A stretch of 64,000 nt of DNA from Winslowiella toletana (lineage in GTDB: Bacteria; Pseudomonadota; Gammaproteobacteria; Enterobacterales; Enterobacteriaceae). Each line of letters begins with the position of its first letter. Positions within the stretch are counted from its first letter, which is position 1. A program made the translations under genes and the position numbers. The stretch is taken from NCBI RefSeq assembly GCF_032164335.1, contig NZ_CP134152.1, positions 248,001 through 312,000 on the forward strand, given 5' to 3'. Of the stretch, positions 43,136-54,147 are shown in pieces. Under the pieces are notes generated by a model that saw nothing but the letters and a program-made list of their open reading frames with translations, did not search any database and was not told the origin of the DNA.

Positions 43136-45391
43136 TCATTTATCTTTACGCAATAACCGTAAAGCATTTGCCGTAACCAGCGCCGTAGCACCTGAATCGG
43201 CAAGTACCGCCAGCCACAATCCGGTAATACCCAACAGCGTGGTTAGCAGGAAAATCGCTTTCAGGCCAAGCGCTATCGTAATATTTTGCCGGATATTGGC
43301 ATGGGTGGCGCGTGACAAACGTATCATTGCGACCAGACCGGTCAGGCGGTTATGCGTCAGCGCCGCATCGGCAGTTTCCAGCGCCACGTCAGTGCCGCCG
43401 CCCATCGCGATGCCAATCGTGGCGGCTTTCATCGCCGGTGCATCATTGATGCCGTCGCCGACCATCGCCAATGGCTGCTGCTGATTAAGTTTGTCCACCA
43501 GCTGGACTTTATCTTCCGGTAACAGGCTGGCGTGGAAGTCGATGCCCAGTTCATCGGCAATGGCCGCCGCGGCGCGCGGGTTATCGCCGGTCAGCATCAC
43601 GCTGTTGATGCCGAGTGCTTTCAGCTGATTAATTGCCTGTCGTGCATCGCTTCGTAAGCTGTCGCGTAGGGCAATCAGGCCAATAGGCTGCTGCTCTTCC
43701 AGCACCACCACGGTAGTATTGCCCGCCGATTCCAGCGCCGCAATCTGCGCCTGCTGCGCCTCATTAAGCTGAGTCAGTTTTGCCGGTGCGCTTAGCAGCA
43801 GGTGGCGTCCATTGACCCAGGCTTCGATACCGCTGCCTGCCAGTGCACGTTGCCCTTCGGCGACGGGAACAGGCTGATTCAGCGTGGCGGCATGTGCCAC
43901 AATGGCGCGCGCCAGCGGGTGCGATGAGCCACTCTCAACCGCCGCTGCTTTTAGTAACAGTGAGCTTTTATCTTCACCGTTTAGCGCGACCACTTCGGTA
44001 ACCTGCGGTTTCCCTTCGGTCAGCGTACCGGTTTTATCAAAGGCAATGGTGCGCACTGCGCCCAGACTTTCCAGCGCCGCGCCGCCTTTAATCAATGCGC
44101 CGCGGCGGGTGGCCGCTGCAAGGCCTGAGGTGATGGCCGCTGGCGTCGAGATCACCAGCGCACAAGGACAGCCAATCAGCAGCAGTGTCAGCCCTTTATA
44201 AATCCATGGCTGCCACTCAGCGCCGAATAACAGCGGTGGCACGACGGTAACCAGCAGCGCCAGCGCCATAATCGCCGGGGTGTAGTAGCGGCTAAAGCGG
44301 TCAAGGAAGCGTTCTATCGGCGCACGGCGCTCTTCGGCCTGTTCAATCAGATGCAGAATACGGTCGATAGCGCTTTCGCCGCTGCGTGAGACCACTTCCA
44401 TCCGCACCTGACGATCGACGCTGGTGCAGCCTGCGGCCACCGTTTCACCCTGCAAACGTTCAACCGGAACTGATTCACCGGTCAGCGCACTTTCATCAAA
44501 GCTGGCAAAGGCGGTGAGTAATCGGGCATCGGCGGGTAAACGGGCACCGGCGGCGACTTCGATCATATCGCCGGGGCGCAGATCATCGACAGCCACGCTT
44601 TCTCGTTGATCGCCTCGAAGACGCACCGCTTCGTCGGGTTTCAGCGCCATCAGTGCCGTCACGCCCTGTCTGGCACGACCGGCGGCAAAAGATTCCAGAC
44701 GTTCGCCCAGTAAAAACAGCAGCAGCACCATCGCGGCTTCCGCGCTGGCACCGATAAACAGTGCGCCAATCGCCGCGACGGTCATCAGGGTTTCAATGGC
44801 AAAAGGGGTACCGCTGCGCATCAGTTGCAGCGCTTTACGGCCAACCGGCCAGATGCCCATCAGCGTAGTGGCGATAAAGGCAATGCGCCCGCTGGTTTCA
44901 TCAACACTGCTCAGCAGCCAGCTGGCCAGCATCAGCAGGCTCAGTAAAAGGATGGTACGATTCTGCTGCCAGAAACTGGGTTCTGGCGCTTTTTCGCGTG
45001 TTTTCAGGCTAAATCCGGCCTGTTTAACCACCTGTTCGATCTTTTTACTGAGATCGGTGTTGCTGCTGACCACCAGTTTTTCGGTGGAAAACAGTACGCG
45101 TGCGCGGCTGACGCCATCGATCCGCTGTACCGCAGTTTCTATTTTCCGTGCGCAGCTGGGGCAATCCATACCGTTAATCAGCCAGCTGTAATTTTTGCCG
45201 CCAGCAGGCCTGTCGCCTTCGTCGTCGACCTCTTCACCCGAACCGCAGCCGCTGTCATGGCAGCAGGCGGCTTCACTGGTGGTGGCGGACAGGGCAGTAA
45301 TTTTCTGGATAACCGGGCGTGACGCAGTGGCGCAGGCCGGTTTGTTTGCAGCGTGGCGCTGGCCACAGCCGCAGGACGTGTGCTGATGCAT
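43136..45391 (-). CDS. zntA: ZntA, Zn/Cd/Pb-exporting P-type ATPase
   Basis: Inner-membrane metal exporter of 751 residues (E. coli 732). The N terminus is Cys/His-rich: six cysteines before residue 50 (7, 9, 20, 43, 44, 49). The HMA domain then has GMDCPSCARK (Cys77, Cys80). Eight helices, the intramembrane metal site GCPCALVIS, phosphorylation loop DKTGTLTEG, and the hinge MVGDGINDAPAMK are all intact. The promoter carries a ZntR-type operator with 20-bp spacing, so zinc induction by ZntR is expected although zntR is not in the window. Confidence 0.96.
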   Translation of the reverse strand: MHQHTSCGCGQRHAANKPACATASRPVIQKITALSATTSEAACCHDSGCGSGEEVDDEGDRPAGGKNYSWLINGMDCPSCARKIETAVQRIDGVSRARVLFSTEKLVVSSNTDLSKKIEQVVKQAGFSLKTREKAPEPSFWQQNRTILLLSLLMLASWLLSSVDETSGRIAFIATTLMGIWPVGRKALQLMRSGTPFAIETLMTVAAIGALFIGASAEAAMVLLLFLLGERLESFAAGRARQGVTALMALKPDEAVRLRGDQRESVAVDDLRPGDMIEVAAGARLPADARLLTAFASFDESALTGESVPVERLQGETVAAGCTSVDRQVRMEVVSRSGESAIDRILHLIEQAEERRAPIERFLDRFSRYYTPAIMALALLVTVVPPLLFGAEWQPWIYKGLTLLLIGCPCALVISTPAAITSGLAAATRRGALIKGGAALESLGAVRTIAFDKTGTLTEGKPQVTEVVALNGEDKSSLLLKAAAVESGSSHPLARAIVAHAATLNQPVPVAEGQRALAGSGIEAWVNGRHLLLSAPAKLTQLNEAQQAQIAALESAGNTTVVVLEEQQPIGLIALRDSLRSDARQAINQLKALGINSVMLTGDNPRAAAAIADELGIDFHASLLPEDKVQLVDKLNQQQPLAMVGDGINDAPAMKAATIGIAMGGGTDVALETADAALTHNRLTGLVAMIRLSRATHANIRQNITIALGLKAIFLLTTLLGITGLWLAVLADSGATALVTANALRLLRKDK

Positions 45392-45442
45392 AAAGCCTCC
45401 CGAAGAGTCAGACAGCGGGCGAAGCTACCCGACTGTCCGAAT

Positions 45443-45474
45443 ATTCTACACTCTGGAGTCAACTCCAGAGTCAA
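45443..45474 (-). promoter_or_regulatory. ZntR-controlled zntA promoter
   Basis: On the minus strand -35 TTGACT (45474-45469) and -10 TAGAAT (45448-45443) are 20 bp apart, the overlong spacer typical of MerR-family activation. A dyad fills the spacer: ACTCTGGAGT-N2-ACTCCAGAGT (45450-45471), which is nearly the E. coli ZntR operator. Confidence 0.92.
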
Positions 45475-45517
45475 GGATTGAGCGCTGAGTATTTCTCAAC
45501 GGCAGGCGATTGCTGGC

Positions 45518-46144
45518 TTACAGATACAGTGAACGCACAATCATAAAGTGGCCCGCGAAGTAGCAGGCGGCAATAATTGCCCGATCGGCGCTGAAACGGC
45601 GGCGAAAATGGCTGATAAACCAGACGCTACTCGCCAGTAGCAGGAAGATGGCGCCGACCAGCAGCGAGAAGCTGTAATCATCAGGGCGGAAGTAGTACTG
45701 CTCTGCGCTCAGCCATACCATTACCAGCGTCATGCCGATGAAAGTACACACTGGCCAGCGCAACTCTTCCAGCCGCGTCCACAAAATAGCAATCAGCACG
45801 ACACCCATTAACAGCATGACCAGCGGTATCGGCCAGAAGAAACTCAGCGTCATATGCCCGGCAAAGCTGATGGTGTACAACAGGTGAGAGAGGAAAAACG
45901 CGCCGATAGCGTACAGCATGCGCTGTTGCGGCAGTAGCGTCAGGGTATCGCCGACCAGCGTTGCCAGCAGGCCGAGCAGAATCAGATAATCAGTGGTCTT
46001 CAGCACTGGCGCTTGCCATGCCCAGGCAAGCAACAGCAGCATTGTAACCGGCTTAAATACCCAGCGTTGCCACTGTGGGCCACGATACGAAGCATCAACA
46101 TACAGCCAGCCCGAAAAAAGCACGGCTAAAAAGGACCAAAGCAT
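45518..46144 (-). CDS. yhhN: YhhN, TMEM86/lysoplasmalogenase-family membrane protein
   Basis: Inner-membrane protein of 208 residues with about eight short helices, of the YhhN/TMEM86 family. The conserved [15 protein letters not shown] (near residue 58) and the aspartate-containing motif are shared with eukaryotic lysoplasmalogenases. The activity of the bacterial protein is not firmly known. It lies next to zntA as in E. coli and is divergent from yhhM. Confidence 0.88.
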   Translation of the reverse strand: MLWSFLAVLFSGWLYVDASYRGPQWQRWVFKPVTMLLLLAWAWQAPVLKTTDYLILLGLLATLVGDTLTLLPQQRMLYAIGAFFLSHLLYTISFAGHMTLSFFWPIPLVMLLMGVVLIAILWTRLEELRWPVCTFIGMTLVMVWLSAEQYYFRPDDYSFSLLVGAIFLLLASSVWFISHFRRRFSADRAIIAACYFAGHFMIVRSLYL

Positions 46145-46319
46145 AAATTTATTCCTTTTTTTGTGGACTTACGTCCTTCAATAATGAGTGTTCATTTCCC
46201 GTAATGTCGATCTCAGTTTAGGTTACACGCTCTGAATGTGACAATGACAGCGATCTGGTTGTATGCTTTTGCCGGGTAAAATGTTTTCAACCGCATACCT
46301 GAGGAGCACGAGAAAAAAC

Positions 46320-46679
46320 ATGGGCAAGCCACCGCTACTCTTTTTCATCGTCCTGGCGATGATTGCCATTCTTGCTACCCGCCAGTTTATTAAGCAGCGG
46401 CGTGAAGTGGCGGTCAATGATGCCTCACCATTACGGATGATACCGGTTGAAGTGAAAACGAAACGTGAATATCCGGCATCAAATCGCCGCTCACGTCAGC
46501 GGGAAGTGATCCCGGTTGAAGAGATGCGCTATGAAGCCTGGTTTCATCCGCTGAACGGCGCGGGCGATTTTAAGCTGGTGCTGACGGCTAATGATTATCA
46601 TCAGATTGATAAAGGCGTGAAGGGACAGTTGCAGGTGAAAGGCTCGCGTTTTGTCAGTTTTAGCCCGGCAATGCAGTAA
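46320..46679 (+). CDS. yhhM: YhhM, DUF2500 protein
   Basis: Protein of 119 residues, equal to E. coli YhhM. An N-terminal helix (PPLLFFIVLAMIAILATRQF, about residues 4-23) anchors it in the inner membrane. The rest is a small soluble domain with KREYPASNRRSRQREVIP and KGSRFVSFSPAMQ, both conserved in the family. Function is unknown. The start is placed at MGKPPLLF (46320), matching MSKPPLFF of E. coli, not the in-frame ATG at 46263. GAGGAG lies 15 bases upstream. Confidence 0.85.
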   Translation: MGKPPLLFFIVLAMIAILATRQFIKQRREVAVNDASPLRMIPVEVKTKREYPASNRRSRQREVIPVEEMRYEAWFHPLNGAGDFKLVLTANDYHQIDKGVKGQLQVKGSRFVSFSPAMQ

Positions 46680-46694
46680 CTGCGCTGCGGCAAA

Positions 46695-46714
46695 GGGCGG
46701 CGAGCGCGCCGCCC
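46695..46714. repeat. GGGGCGGC-type hairpin repeat, copy 3
   Basis: Stem GGGCGGCG / CGCCGCCC (46695-46702, 46707-46714) with loop AGCG, between convergent yhhM and yhhL. There is no T run. Confidence 0.5.
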
Positions 46715-46729
46715 GGTAATCAATTTATC

Positions 46730-46999
46730 TTACTGTTTTGGATAATGTTTTTTCTGCCACGCCAGCAGTTCAAACACGCCAAAAAAGAAAATTTTCGTCT
46801 GCGTCCACTTGCTCAGTTTTGGCCCTTCCTTTGGCTGAGTAGCGCGCAGCAGCACCAGCTGTAATCCGTGCATCACCACCATAAAAAACAGTGCGATATC
46901 AACAAAGTACTTTAATGGTTTGGGAAACGGCTGCACCACATTCAATAGCAGAAACGCCCAAACGCACAGCATCAGTAAACGTCCCAGATTAAGCCACAT
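46730..46999 (-). CDS. yhhL: YhhL, DUF1145 small membrane protein
   Basis: Small inner-membrane protein of 89 residues, the same as E. coli YhhL. Two helices are visible (about residues 6-24 and 31-54), and the C-terminal FGVFELLAWQKKHYPKQ is conserved. Function is unknown. Three ATG codons follow each other; the third (46999) has the best spacing (7 bases) from AAGGAG and gives MWLNLGRLLML. The gene overlaps the end of rsmD by 11 bases, so translational coupling is likely. Confidence 0.85.
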   Translation of the reverse strand: MWLNLGRLLMLCVWAFLLLNVVQPFPKPLKYFVDIALFFMVVMHGLQLVLLRATQPKEGPKLSKWTQTKIFFFGVFELLAWQKKHYPKQ

Positions 47000-47603
47000 C
47001 ATCATTCTCCTTGTTGATGGTCTGACGCACATAGAGTCGGTAAGCTACCTGGCCGGCGATTTTCTCGCGGTGCAACTGCCAGTTTACCGGCACCGGCGGC
47101 ATACCGTTTTCCACTTCACTTTCAACATAAATCAGTGCGCCATCGGCCAGCCAGCCCTGGCTTTCCAGTAAGCTGAGGGTTTGCTCCAGCAGCCCTTTGC
47201 GGAATGGCGGGTCGATAAACACCAGATCGTGTGGCTCGCCAGCCTGTGCCAGCCAGCTCAGGGTGTTGGTGTTGATCACCCGGCCATTGGCGGCACCCAG
47301 CGTAGCGAGATTTTTTTCCAGCTGTTGCGCGACCGGGCGTTCCAGCTCTAATAAAGTAGCAGATGCGGCGTGACGCGACAGTGCCTCCAGCCCCAGCGCG
47401 CCGCTACCGGCGAAGCAGTCGAGACAGCGCGCCTGCTGAATATCCGGCGCCAGCCAGTTAAACAGCGTTTCGCGTACCCGATCGGTGGTTGGGCGCAAGC
47501 CTGCGCTGTCCGGCACCGGCAGCTTTCGGCCACGCCATTGCCCGCCGATAATACGAATCTGTCCGGCGGCATTGCTGCGGGGTTTTTTATTCATCTTGCT
47601 CAC
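46989..47603 (-). CDS. rsmD: RsmD, 16S rRNA (guanine966-N2)-methyltransferase
   Basis: Class I SAM-dependent methyltransferase of 204 residues (E. coli 198). It methylates G966 of 16S rRNA in the assembling 30S subunit. The landmarks are IIGGQWRGRKLPV, GLRPTTDRVRETLFNWL, the SAM-binding LDCFAGSGALGLEALSR, and the catalytic DPPF in DLVFIDPPFRKG. It is divergent from ftsY as in E. coli. Confidence 0.95.
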   Translation of the reverse strand: MSKMNKKPRSNAAGQIRIIGGQWRGRKLPVPDSAGLRPTTDRVRETLFNWLAPDIQQARCLDCFAGSGALGLEALSRHAASATLLELERPVAQQLEKNLATLGAANGRVINTNTLSWLAQAGEPHDLVFIDPPFRKGLLEQTLSLLESQGWLADGALIYVESEVENGMPPVPVNWQLHREKIAGQVAYRLYVRQTINKENDDVA

Positions 47604-47783
47604 AACTCGTCATAATTTGTTGCGTAGTTTAACGGGCTAATTGGGCTGTGGAAACGTTAAAAAGGGTGCTGGTGTTGCGCTGCATGGAAAGTGTTAGACT
47701 AAGAGATTCATTATCAGGTTATTTCTCATAACCCAGGGCGCGCAGTCGACCGGGTTTTAGCCATCGAGGAGTGTGGTTGCACA

Positions 47784-49301
<1,518 letters not shown>

Positions 49302-49306
49302 TTAGG

Positions 49307-49975
49307 ATGATTCGCTTTGAAGAGGTCAGTAAGGCTTATCTCGGCGGTCGGCAAGCGCTTCAGGGAGTAGATTTTCATCTGCGCCCTGGAGAGATGTCGT
49401 TTCTGACCGGACACTCCGGGGCAGGGAAAAGTACCTTGCTGAAGCTGATTTGTGGCATTGAACGACCAAGCGCCGGACAGATCTGGTTTGGCGGGCATGA
49501 TATTAGCCGCCTGAAAAGCCGTGAAGTACCGTTCCTGCGTCGTCAGATTGGCATGATTTTTCAGGACCACCATCTGTTGATGGACCGTTCGGTGTACGAC
49601 AATGTGGCGATTCCGCTGATTATTGCCGGTGCCAGCGGTGAAGATATCCGTCGCCGCGTCTCGGCCGCGCTGGATAAAGTCGGCCTGCTCGACAAAGCGA
49701 AGAGTTTCCCGATTCAACTCTCCGGCGGTGAGCAGCAGCGCGTCGGCATCGCTCGTGCGGTGGTGAACAAACCTGCGGTACTTCTGGCCGATGAACCAAC
49801 TGGTAACCTCGATGATGCATTGTCGGAAGATATTCTGCGTCTGTTCGAGGAGTTTAACCGCGTTGGCGTGACCGTACTGATGGCTACCCACGATATGGGG
49901 CTGATTGCGCGCCGCAATTACCGCGTGATGTCACTGAATCAGGGACGTATGTACGGAGGCCATGATGGTGAATAA
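49307..49975 (+). CDS. ftsE: FtsE, cell-division ABC ATPase
   Basis: ATP-binding subunit of the FtsEX complex, 222 residues as in E. coli. It works with FtsX at the septum to control amidase activation through EnvC. Walker A is [13 protein letters not shown], the Q loop MIFQDHHLL, the signature [14 protein letters not shown], Walker [12 protein letters not shown], and the H loop MATHD. It starts six bases after the ftsY stop, with TTAGG before the ATG, and overlaps ftsX. Confidence 0.97.
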   Translation: MIRFEEVSKAYLGGRQALQGVDFHLRPGEMSFLTGHSGAGKSTLLKLICGIERPSAGQIWFGGHDISRLKSREVPFLRRQIGMIFQDHHLLMDRSVYDNVAIPLIIAGASGEDIRRRVSAALDKVGLLDKAKSFPIQLSGGEQQRVGIARAVVNKPAVLLADEPTGNLDDALSEDILRLFEEFNRVGVTVLMATHDMGLIARRNYRVMSLNQGRMYGGHDGE

Positions 49976-50948
49976 ACGTATCAAGCGCGCCCCGGCACCG
50001 AAGGCGAAACAGCCATCGAAAAGCAAAGCGCTGAAGGGCGGCTGGCAGGAGCAGTGGCGTTATGCGCTGCACGGCTCGCTGTCGGATATGTGGCGTCAGC
50101 CGCTGGCAACGCTGCTAACCGTGATGGTAATTGCCATCTCGCTGACGCTGCCAAGCGTCTGTTATATGGTGTGGAAAAACGTCAGTCAGGCTGCCGACCA
50201 GTGGTATCCGGCACCACAACTGACGGTATATCTCAGCAAAACGCTGGATGACAGCGCGGCCGAGAATGTTGTCGCAAAGCTGAAGCAAGAAGACGGTGTC
50301 GATAAAGTGAATTACCTGTCGCGAGAAGAAGCGATGGGTGAGTTCCGCAACTGGTCTGGCTTTAGCGGCGCGCTGGATATGCTGGAGCAGAATCCGCTAC
50401 CGGCGGTAGCCATCATTACACCGAAACTGAATTTCCAGAGTTCTGACACCATGCAAACCCTGCGCGATCGGGTGGCGGCGGTTGAGGGAGTGGATGAGGT
50501 GCGGATGGATGACAGCTGGTTTGCCCGGCTGGCGGCTCTGACCGGGCTGGTTGGTCAGGTGGCGGCGATGATCGGCATTTTGATGATAGCCGCAGTATTC
50601 CTGGTGATTGGTAACAGCGTGCGGCTGAGTATTTTTTCCCGCCGCGACACCATTAACGTGCAGAAGCTGATTGGTGCAACCGATGGCTTTATCCTGCGTC
50701 CGTTCTTATATGGCGGTGCGCTGTTAGGTTTCGCCGGTGCGCTGTTGTCGCTGGTGCTGTCTGAAGTGCTGGTGTTACGGCTGGAATCGGTGGTGACGCA
50801 GGTGGCATCGGTATTCGGCACCACTTTCACTCTGAGCGGCTTATCCTGGGATGAGAGCCTGCTGTTACTGCTGATAGCCGCGATGATTGGCTGGATAGCA
50901 GCATGGCTGGCGACGGTGCAGCATTTACGTCGATTTACGCCGCAGTAA
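49965..50948 (+). CDS. ftsX: FtsX, cell-division membrane protein
   Basis: Inner-membrane partner of FtsE, about 327 residues (E. coli 352). A short basic cytoplasmic tail precedes helix 1 ([20 protein letters not shown], near residues 45-64). A periplasmic loop follows, including [20 protein letters not shown], and then three C-terminal helices. The tail is about 25 residues shorter than that of E. coli as remembered. ATG codons at 49962 and 49965 are both possible; the second has better distance (5 bases) from GGAGG. The gene overlaps ftsE by 11 bases. Confidence 0.94.
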   Translation: MVNKRIKRAPAPKAKQPSKSKALKGGWQEQWRYALHGSLSDMWRQPLATLLTVMVIAISLTLPSVCYMVWKNVSQAADQWYPAPQLTVYLSKTLDDSAAENVVAKLKQEDGVDKVNYLSREEAMGEFRNWSGFSGALDMLEQNPLPAVAIITPKLNFQSSDTMQTLRDRVAAVEGVDEVRMDDSWFARLAALTGLVGQVAAMIGILMIAAVFLVIGNSVRLSIFSRRDTINVQKLIGATDGFILRPFLYGGALLGFAGALLSLVLSEVLVLRLESVVTQVASVFGTTFTLSGLSWDESLLLLLIAAMIGWIAAWLATVQHLRRFTPQ

Positions 50949-51049
50949 CCCACAGTTACTTTTTTCTGCTATAATATTCCTCTGCTGCAAGAGTTTGTGC
51001 CGCAGAGGAAGTGCTCCTCTTTCGTTCCTTCTGCGTCTCCTAAGCCAAC

Positions 51050-51078
51050 TTCACAGCTCACTGCTTTGTGTGTAAAAT
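51050..51078 (+). promoter_or_regulatory. Sigma-70-type promoter of rpoH
   Basis: TTCACA (51050-51055) and TAAAAT (51073-51078) with 17-bp spacing, in the 275-bp gap between ftsX and rpoH. A further TATAAT lies at 50970-50975 without a good -35 element. Confidence 0.5.
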
Positions 51079-51093
51079 ATACACAGTAAAATT

Positions 51094-51120
51094 GAACTTG
51101 TGGATAACTCTGCCGTCAAA
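51094..51120 (+). promoter_or_regulatory. Sigma-E promoter of rpoH with overlapping DnaA box
   Basis: GAACTT (51094-51099) and TCAAA (51116-51120) with a 16-bp spacer match the sigma-E pattern of the E. coli rpoH P3 promoter. TTGTGGATAA (51098-51107) overlaps it and is the complement of a consensus DnaA box, as in E. coli. Confidence 0.8.
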
Positions 51121-51223
51121 ACCAGCACGGATTGCTTTCGATTTCTGCTGGTAATTCAAGTAGTGTAATGATGGCGCGAAGGAATCGCGTGGCAATATGG
51201 CAATTTTAATTGAGAGGGTTTGA

Positions 51224-52081
51224 ATGACCAAAGAAATGCAAACTTTAGCTATCGCACCTTTAGGTAACCTGGAATCCTATATTCGGGCTGCCAACGTCTG
51301 GCCGATGCTGTCGGCAGAAGAAGAGAAGGCGCTGGCTGAACGGCTGCATTACCAGGGCGATCTGGATGCGGCTAAAACGCTGATCCTGTCTCACCTACGC
51401 TTTGTTGTTCATGTCGCTCGTAATTACTCTGGTTACGGCTTGCCGCAGGCGGATCTGATTCAGGAAGGTAATATCGGCCTGATGAAAGCTGTGCGTCGCT
51501 TCAATCCTGAAGTGGGCGTGCGCCTGGTTTCCTTTGCCGTGCACTGGATTAAAGCCGAGATTCACGAATACGTACTGCGCAACTGGCGTATCGTTAAAGT
51601 CGCTACCACTAAAGCACAGCGTAAGCTGTTCTTTAACCTGCGTAAAACCAAGCAGCGTCTGGGCTGGTTTAACCAGGATGAAGTGGAAATGGTGGCGCGC
51701 GAGCTGGGTGTCAGCAGTAAAGACGTACGTGAAATGGAATCGCGTATGGCAGCGCAGGATATGACCTTTGATCTGTCGTCGGATGATGAATCCAGCGAAG
51801 GCAAATCCATGGCGCCGGTGCTTTATCTGCAGGATAAAACCTCTGACTTTGCCGATGGCATCGAAGAGGATAACTGGGAAAACCACGCTGCCGACAAGCT
51901 GAGTGACGCGATGCAGGGGCTGGATGAACGCAGCCAGCATATTATCCGCGCTCGCTGGCTGGACGACGATAACAAAACCACGCTGCAGGAGCTGGCCGAT
52001 CAATACGGCGTCTCTGCAGAGCGTGTTCGTCAGCTGGAAAAGAATGCGATGAAAAAATTGCGCATGGCGATTGAAGCCTGA
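51224..52081 (+). CDS. rpoH: RpoH, heat-shock sigma-32
   Basis: Alternative sigma factor of 285 residues (E. coli 284) that directs RNA polymerase to chaperone and protease genes. Region 2 shows [19 protein letters not shown] and [18 protein letters not shown] broken by small changes. The RpoH box [17 protein letters not shown] lies near residue 132, and region 4 holds [19 protein letters not shown]. The start follows GAGAGG with seven-base spacing. The leader and first codons form the thermosensor in E. coli; a matching fold was not computed here. A strong terminator follows. Confidence 0.97.
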   Translation: MTKEMQTLAIAPLGNLESYIRAANVWPMLSAEEEKALAERLHYQGDLDAAKTLILSHLRFVVHVARNYSGYGLPQADLIQEGNIGLMKAVRRFNPEVGVRLVSFAVHWIKAEIHEYVLRNWRIVKVATTKAQRKLFFNLRKTKQRLGWFNQDEVEMVARELGVSSKDVREMESRMAAQDMTFDLSSDDESSEGKSMAPVLYLQDKTSDFADGIEEDNWENHAADKLSDAMQGLDERSQHIIRARWLDDDNKTTLQELADQYGVSAERVRQLEKNAMKKLRMAIEA

Positions 52082-52104
52082 TGCGTTAAGCCGCTTACCC
52101 AGCC

Positions 52105-52141
52105 AAAAAAGCCCCGCTGTGTCTCACGCGGGGCTTTTTTT
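52105..52141 (+). terminator. Terminator of rpoH
   Basis: Stem AAAAAAGCCCCGC / GCGGGGCTTTTTT (52105-52117, 52128-52140) with a 10-base loop and T run, 23 bases after the stop codon. The A-rich left side lets it act for panM on the other strand too. Confidence 0.93.
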
Positions 52142-52186
52142 ATGCCGCATGACAACTGAGCGACGTCAATAAGCAAACAAACAGTG

Positions 52187-52588
52187 TTACCCCGGCATCA
52201 CGCTTTTCGTCCAGCCGGTAGCTTCAGGCTGGAAACCGGATGCCTGCATAAATGCCGTAATCACCTGCGGTTGTTCACTGCCGTCATTGGCTATCCACCA
52301 GTGGTCAATCGACGGATTCTGCACCAGCGTCTCAGCCAGTAAATAGTGGCCGACGCCACGACGGCGGGTGACTTCTCTCACCTGTAAATCAAAAAGTTTG
52401 CCCTCTGCTCCGGTAATCTCAAGACGCAGCGCGCCCAGCAGCCGATCGTTAAAGCGTGCGGCATACAGCTGATGCTGGTCATTCAGCTGTTTTTCTAAAG
52501 CGGCGATATCTTTTTCCGGCCACACTTTGCTCAGATCCTGTCGGTCCTGCGCGCTGAGTTGTTGCAGCCGTATAATAGTCAGTTTCAT
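52187..52588 (-). CDS. panM: PanM/PanZ, PanD maturation factor
   Basis: GNAT-fold protein of 133 residues (E. coli about 127) that binds the aspartate decarboxylase proenzyme PanD. It triggers PanD self-cleavage in a coenzyme-A-dependent way, controlling pantothenate synthesis. Visible are MKLTIIRLQQLSAQDRQDL, YAARFNDRLLGALRL, the acyl-CoA loop REVTRRRGVGHYLL and AFMQASGF. It lies between rpoH and livK. In E. coli livJ sits between panM and rpoH; that gene is missing here. Confidence 0.92.
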   Translation of the reverse strand: MKLTIIRLQQLSAQDRQDLSKVWPEKDIAALEKQLNDQHQLYAARFNDRLLGALRLEITGAEGKLFDLQVREVTRRRGVGHYLLAETLVQNPSIDHWWIANDGSEQPQVITAFMQASGFQPEATGWTKSVMPG

Positions 52589-52990
52589 TCATCTCACCCG
52601 AAATGCTGGCAAAGGCATATTGTAGCGAATTTGTGCAGCGCGGGGCGCGTAACTTTTCTCATGCCAAAACGATGCTATCTGTTTTTTATCTGGCTTATTA
52701 TCCGAGCAAAAAATCAACAAGTGACTATATTGACAGCATAACGCGCTGGTAAATTGCTGATTATGCCACCGAAAGCTCCAGGTAATTATGCTGCTGACCC
52801 CGTGAGTTTCGACAGATGTCAGTTGATTTACAGAATAAAATTCCTGTTTAATAACCTGAAAAATAAAGCCTTATTACAAGAAAAAGCCGATTTTTAAGAT
52901 AACTTGTTATTAGCTAACGAGTTTTCTACATAAATCAGGCAAAAAAATAACTGCAATCACACAACAGACCAAACAGATGGGGAAGTCCGG
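52589..52990. promoter_or_regulatory. 402-bp divergent panM/livK control region
   Basis: No gene is visible. It is AT-rich between 52660 and 52950, as expected of an Lrp-type control region, but no clear consensus site was identified. The leader just before livK holds CACAACA (52960-52966), 24 bases before the start codon. This resembles the target of the small RNA GcvB, a known repressor of liv binding-protein mRNAs in Salmonella. Confidence 0.5.
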
Positions 52991-54106
52991 ATGAAAATCA
53001 GTAAAGGTAGCGCGTTTCTGGCGGGTTGCGTTGCGCTGGCGATGAGCCACGCGGCAATGGCAAAAGACATTAAAATTGCCATCGTTGGGGCGATGTCGGG
53101 TCCTGTTGCGCAGTATGGCGATATGGAATTTACCGGCGCCAAACAGGCAATTGCTGACATCAACGCCAAAGGCGGCGTCAATGGCAACAAACTGGTCGGC
53201 GTGGAATACGACGATGCCTGTGATCCGAAACAAGCGGTAGCGGTGGCAAACAAAGTGATTACCGATGGCATCCGTTACGTTATTGGTCATCTGTGCTCTT
53301 CCTCAACTCAGCCGGCTTCTGATATCTATGAAGATGAAGGCATCATCATGATCACGCCAGCGGCAACCAATGCCGATCTGACCACCCGTGGTTATAAAAT
53401 GATTATGCGTACCACCGGTCTGGACTCCGATCAGGGCCCAACCGCGGCGAAATATATTCTTGATGAAATTAAACCGCAGCGTATTGCCGTGGTGCATGAC
53501 AAGCAGCAGTACGGTGAAGGTCTGGCGCGTTCAGTGCAGGACAGCCTGAAAAAATCTGGCGGTAATGTGGTGCTGTTCCAGGGCGTAACAGCCGGTGATA
53601 AAGATTTCTCCACGCTGGTGGCACGCCTGAAGAAAGAGAATATCGATTTCGTTTACTTCGGTGGTTACTACCCGGAAATGGGGCAAATTCTGCGTCAGGC
53701 GCGTGCCGCCGGGCTGAAAACTCAGTTTATGGGGCCGGAAGGCGTTGGTAACTCTTCGCTGTCCAATATCGCCGGTGCCGCTTCAGAAGGCATGCTGGTG
53801 ACGCTACCGAAGCGTTATGACCAGGTTCCTGCCAACCAGCCGATTGTGGATGCGCTGAAAGCGAAGAAACTGGATCCAACCGGGCCGTTTGTCTGGACTA
53901 CCTACGCCGCGCTGCAATCGCTGACCACCGGTATGGAGCGCAGTAAGAGTGAAGAGCCAGAAGATATCGTGAAAAACCTGAAAGAAGGCCAGCCGGTTCC
54001 GACCGTGATGGGCGATCTGAGCTGGGATGCAAAAGGTGACCTGAAAGGCTTTGAGTTCGGCGTGTTTAAATGGCACGCAGACGGCACCTCGACAGCGGTG
54101 AAGTAA
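52991..54106 (+). CDS. livK: LivK, leucine/branched-chain amino-acid binding protein
   Basis: Periplasmic binding protein of 371 residues (E. coli LivK 369) feeding the LivHMGF transporter. A signal peptide of about 24 residues ends AAMA before [14 protein letters not shown]. The conserved [16 protein letters not shown] and [19 protein letters not shown] (residues about 95-115) hold the disulfide and ligand-binding Ser/Thr. The end [15 protein letters not shown] is typical of LivK. It is the only binding protein at the locus. A terminator separates it from livH. Confidence 0.93.
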   Translation: MKISKGSAFLAGCVALAMSHAAMAKDIKIAIVGAMSGPVAQYGDMEFTGAKQAIADINAKGGVNGNKLVGVEYDDACDPKQAVAVANKVITDGIRYVIGHLCSSSTQPASDIYEDEGIIMITPAATNADLTTRGYKMIMRTTGLDSDQGPTAAKYILDEIKPQRIAVVHDKQQYGEGLARSVQDSLKKSGGNVVLFQGVTAGDKDFSTLVARLKKENIDFVYFGGYYPEMGQILRQARAAGLKTQFMGPEGVGNSSLSNIAGAASEGMLVTLPKRYDQVPANQPIVDALKAKKLDPTGPFVWTTYAALQSLTTGMERSKSEEPEDIVKNLKEGQPVPTVMGDLSWDAKGDLKGFEFGVFKWHADGTSTAVK

Positions 54107-54147
54107 GGCCAGGCGATTTTCTCTGCGGCCAGTTGGCCTGCAATAAT

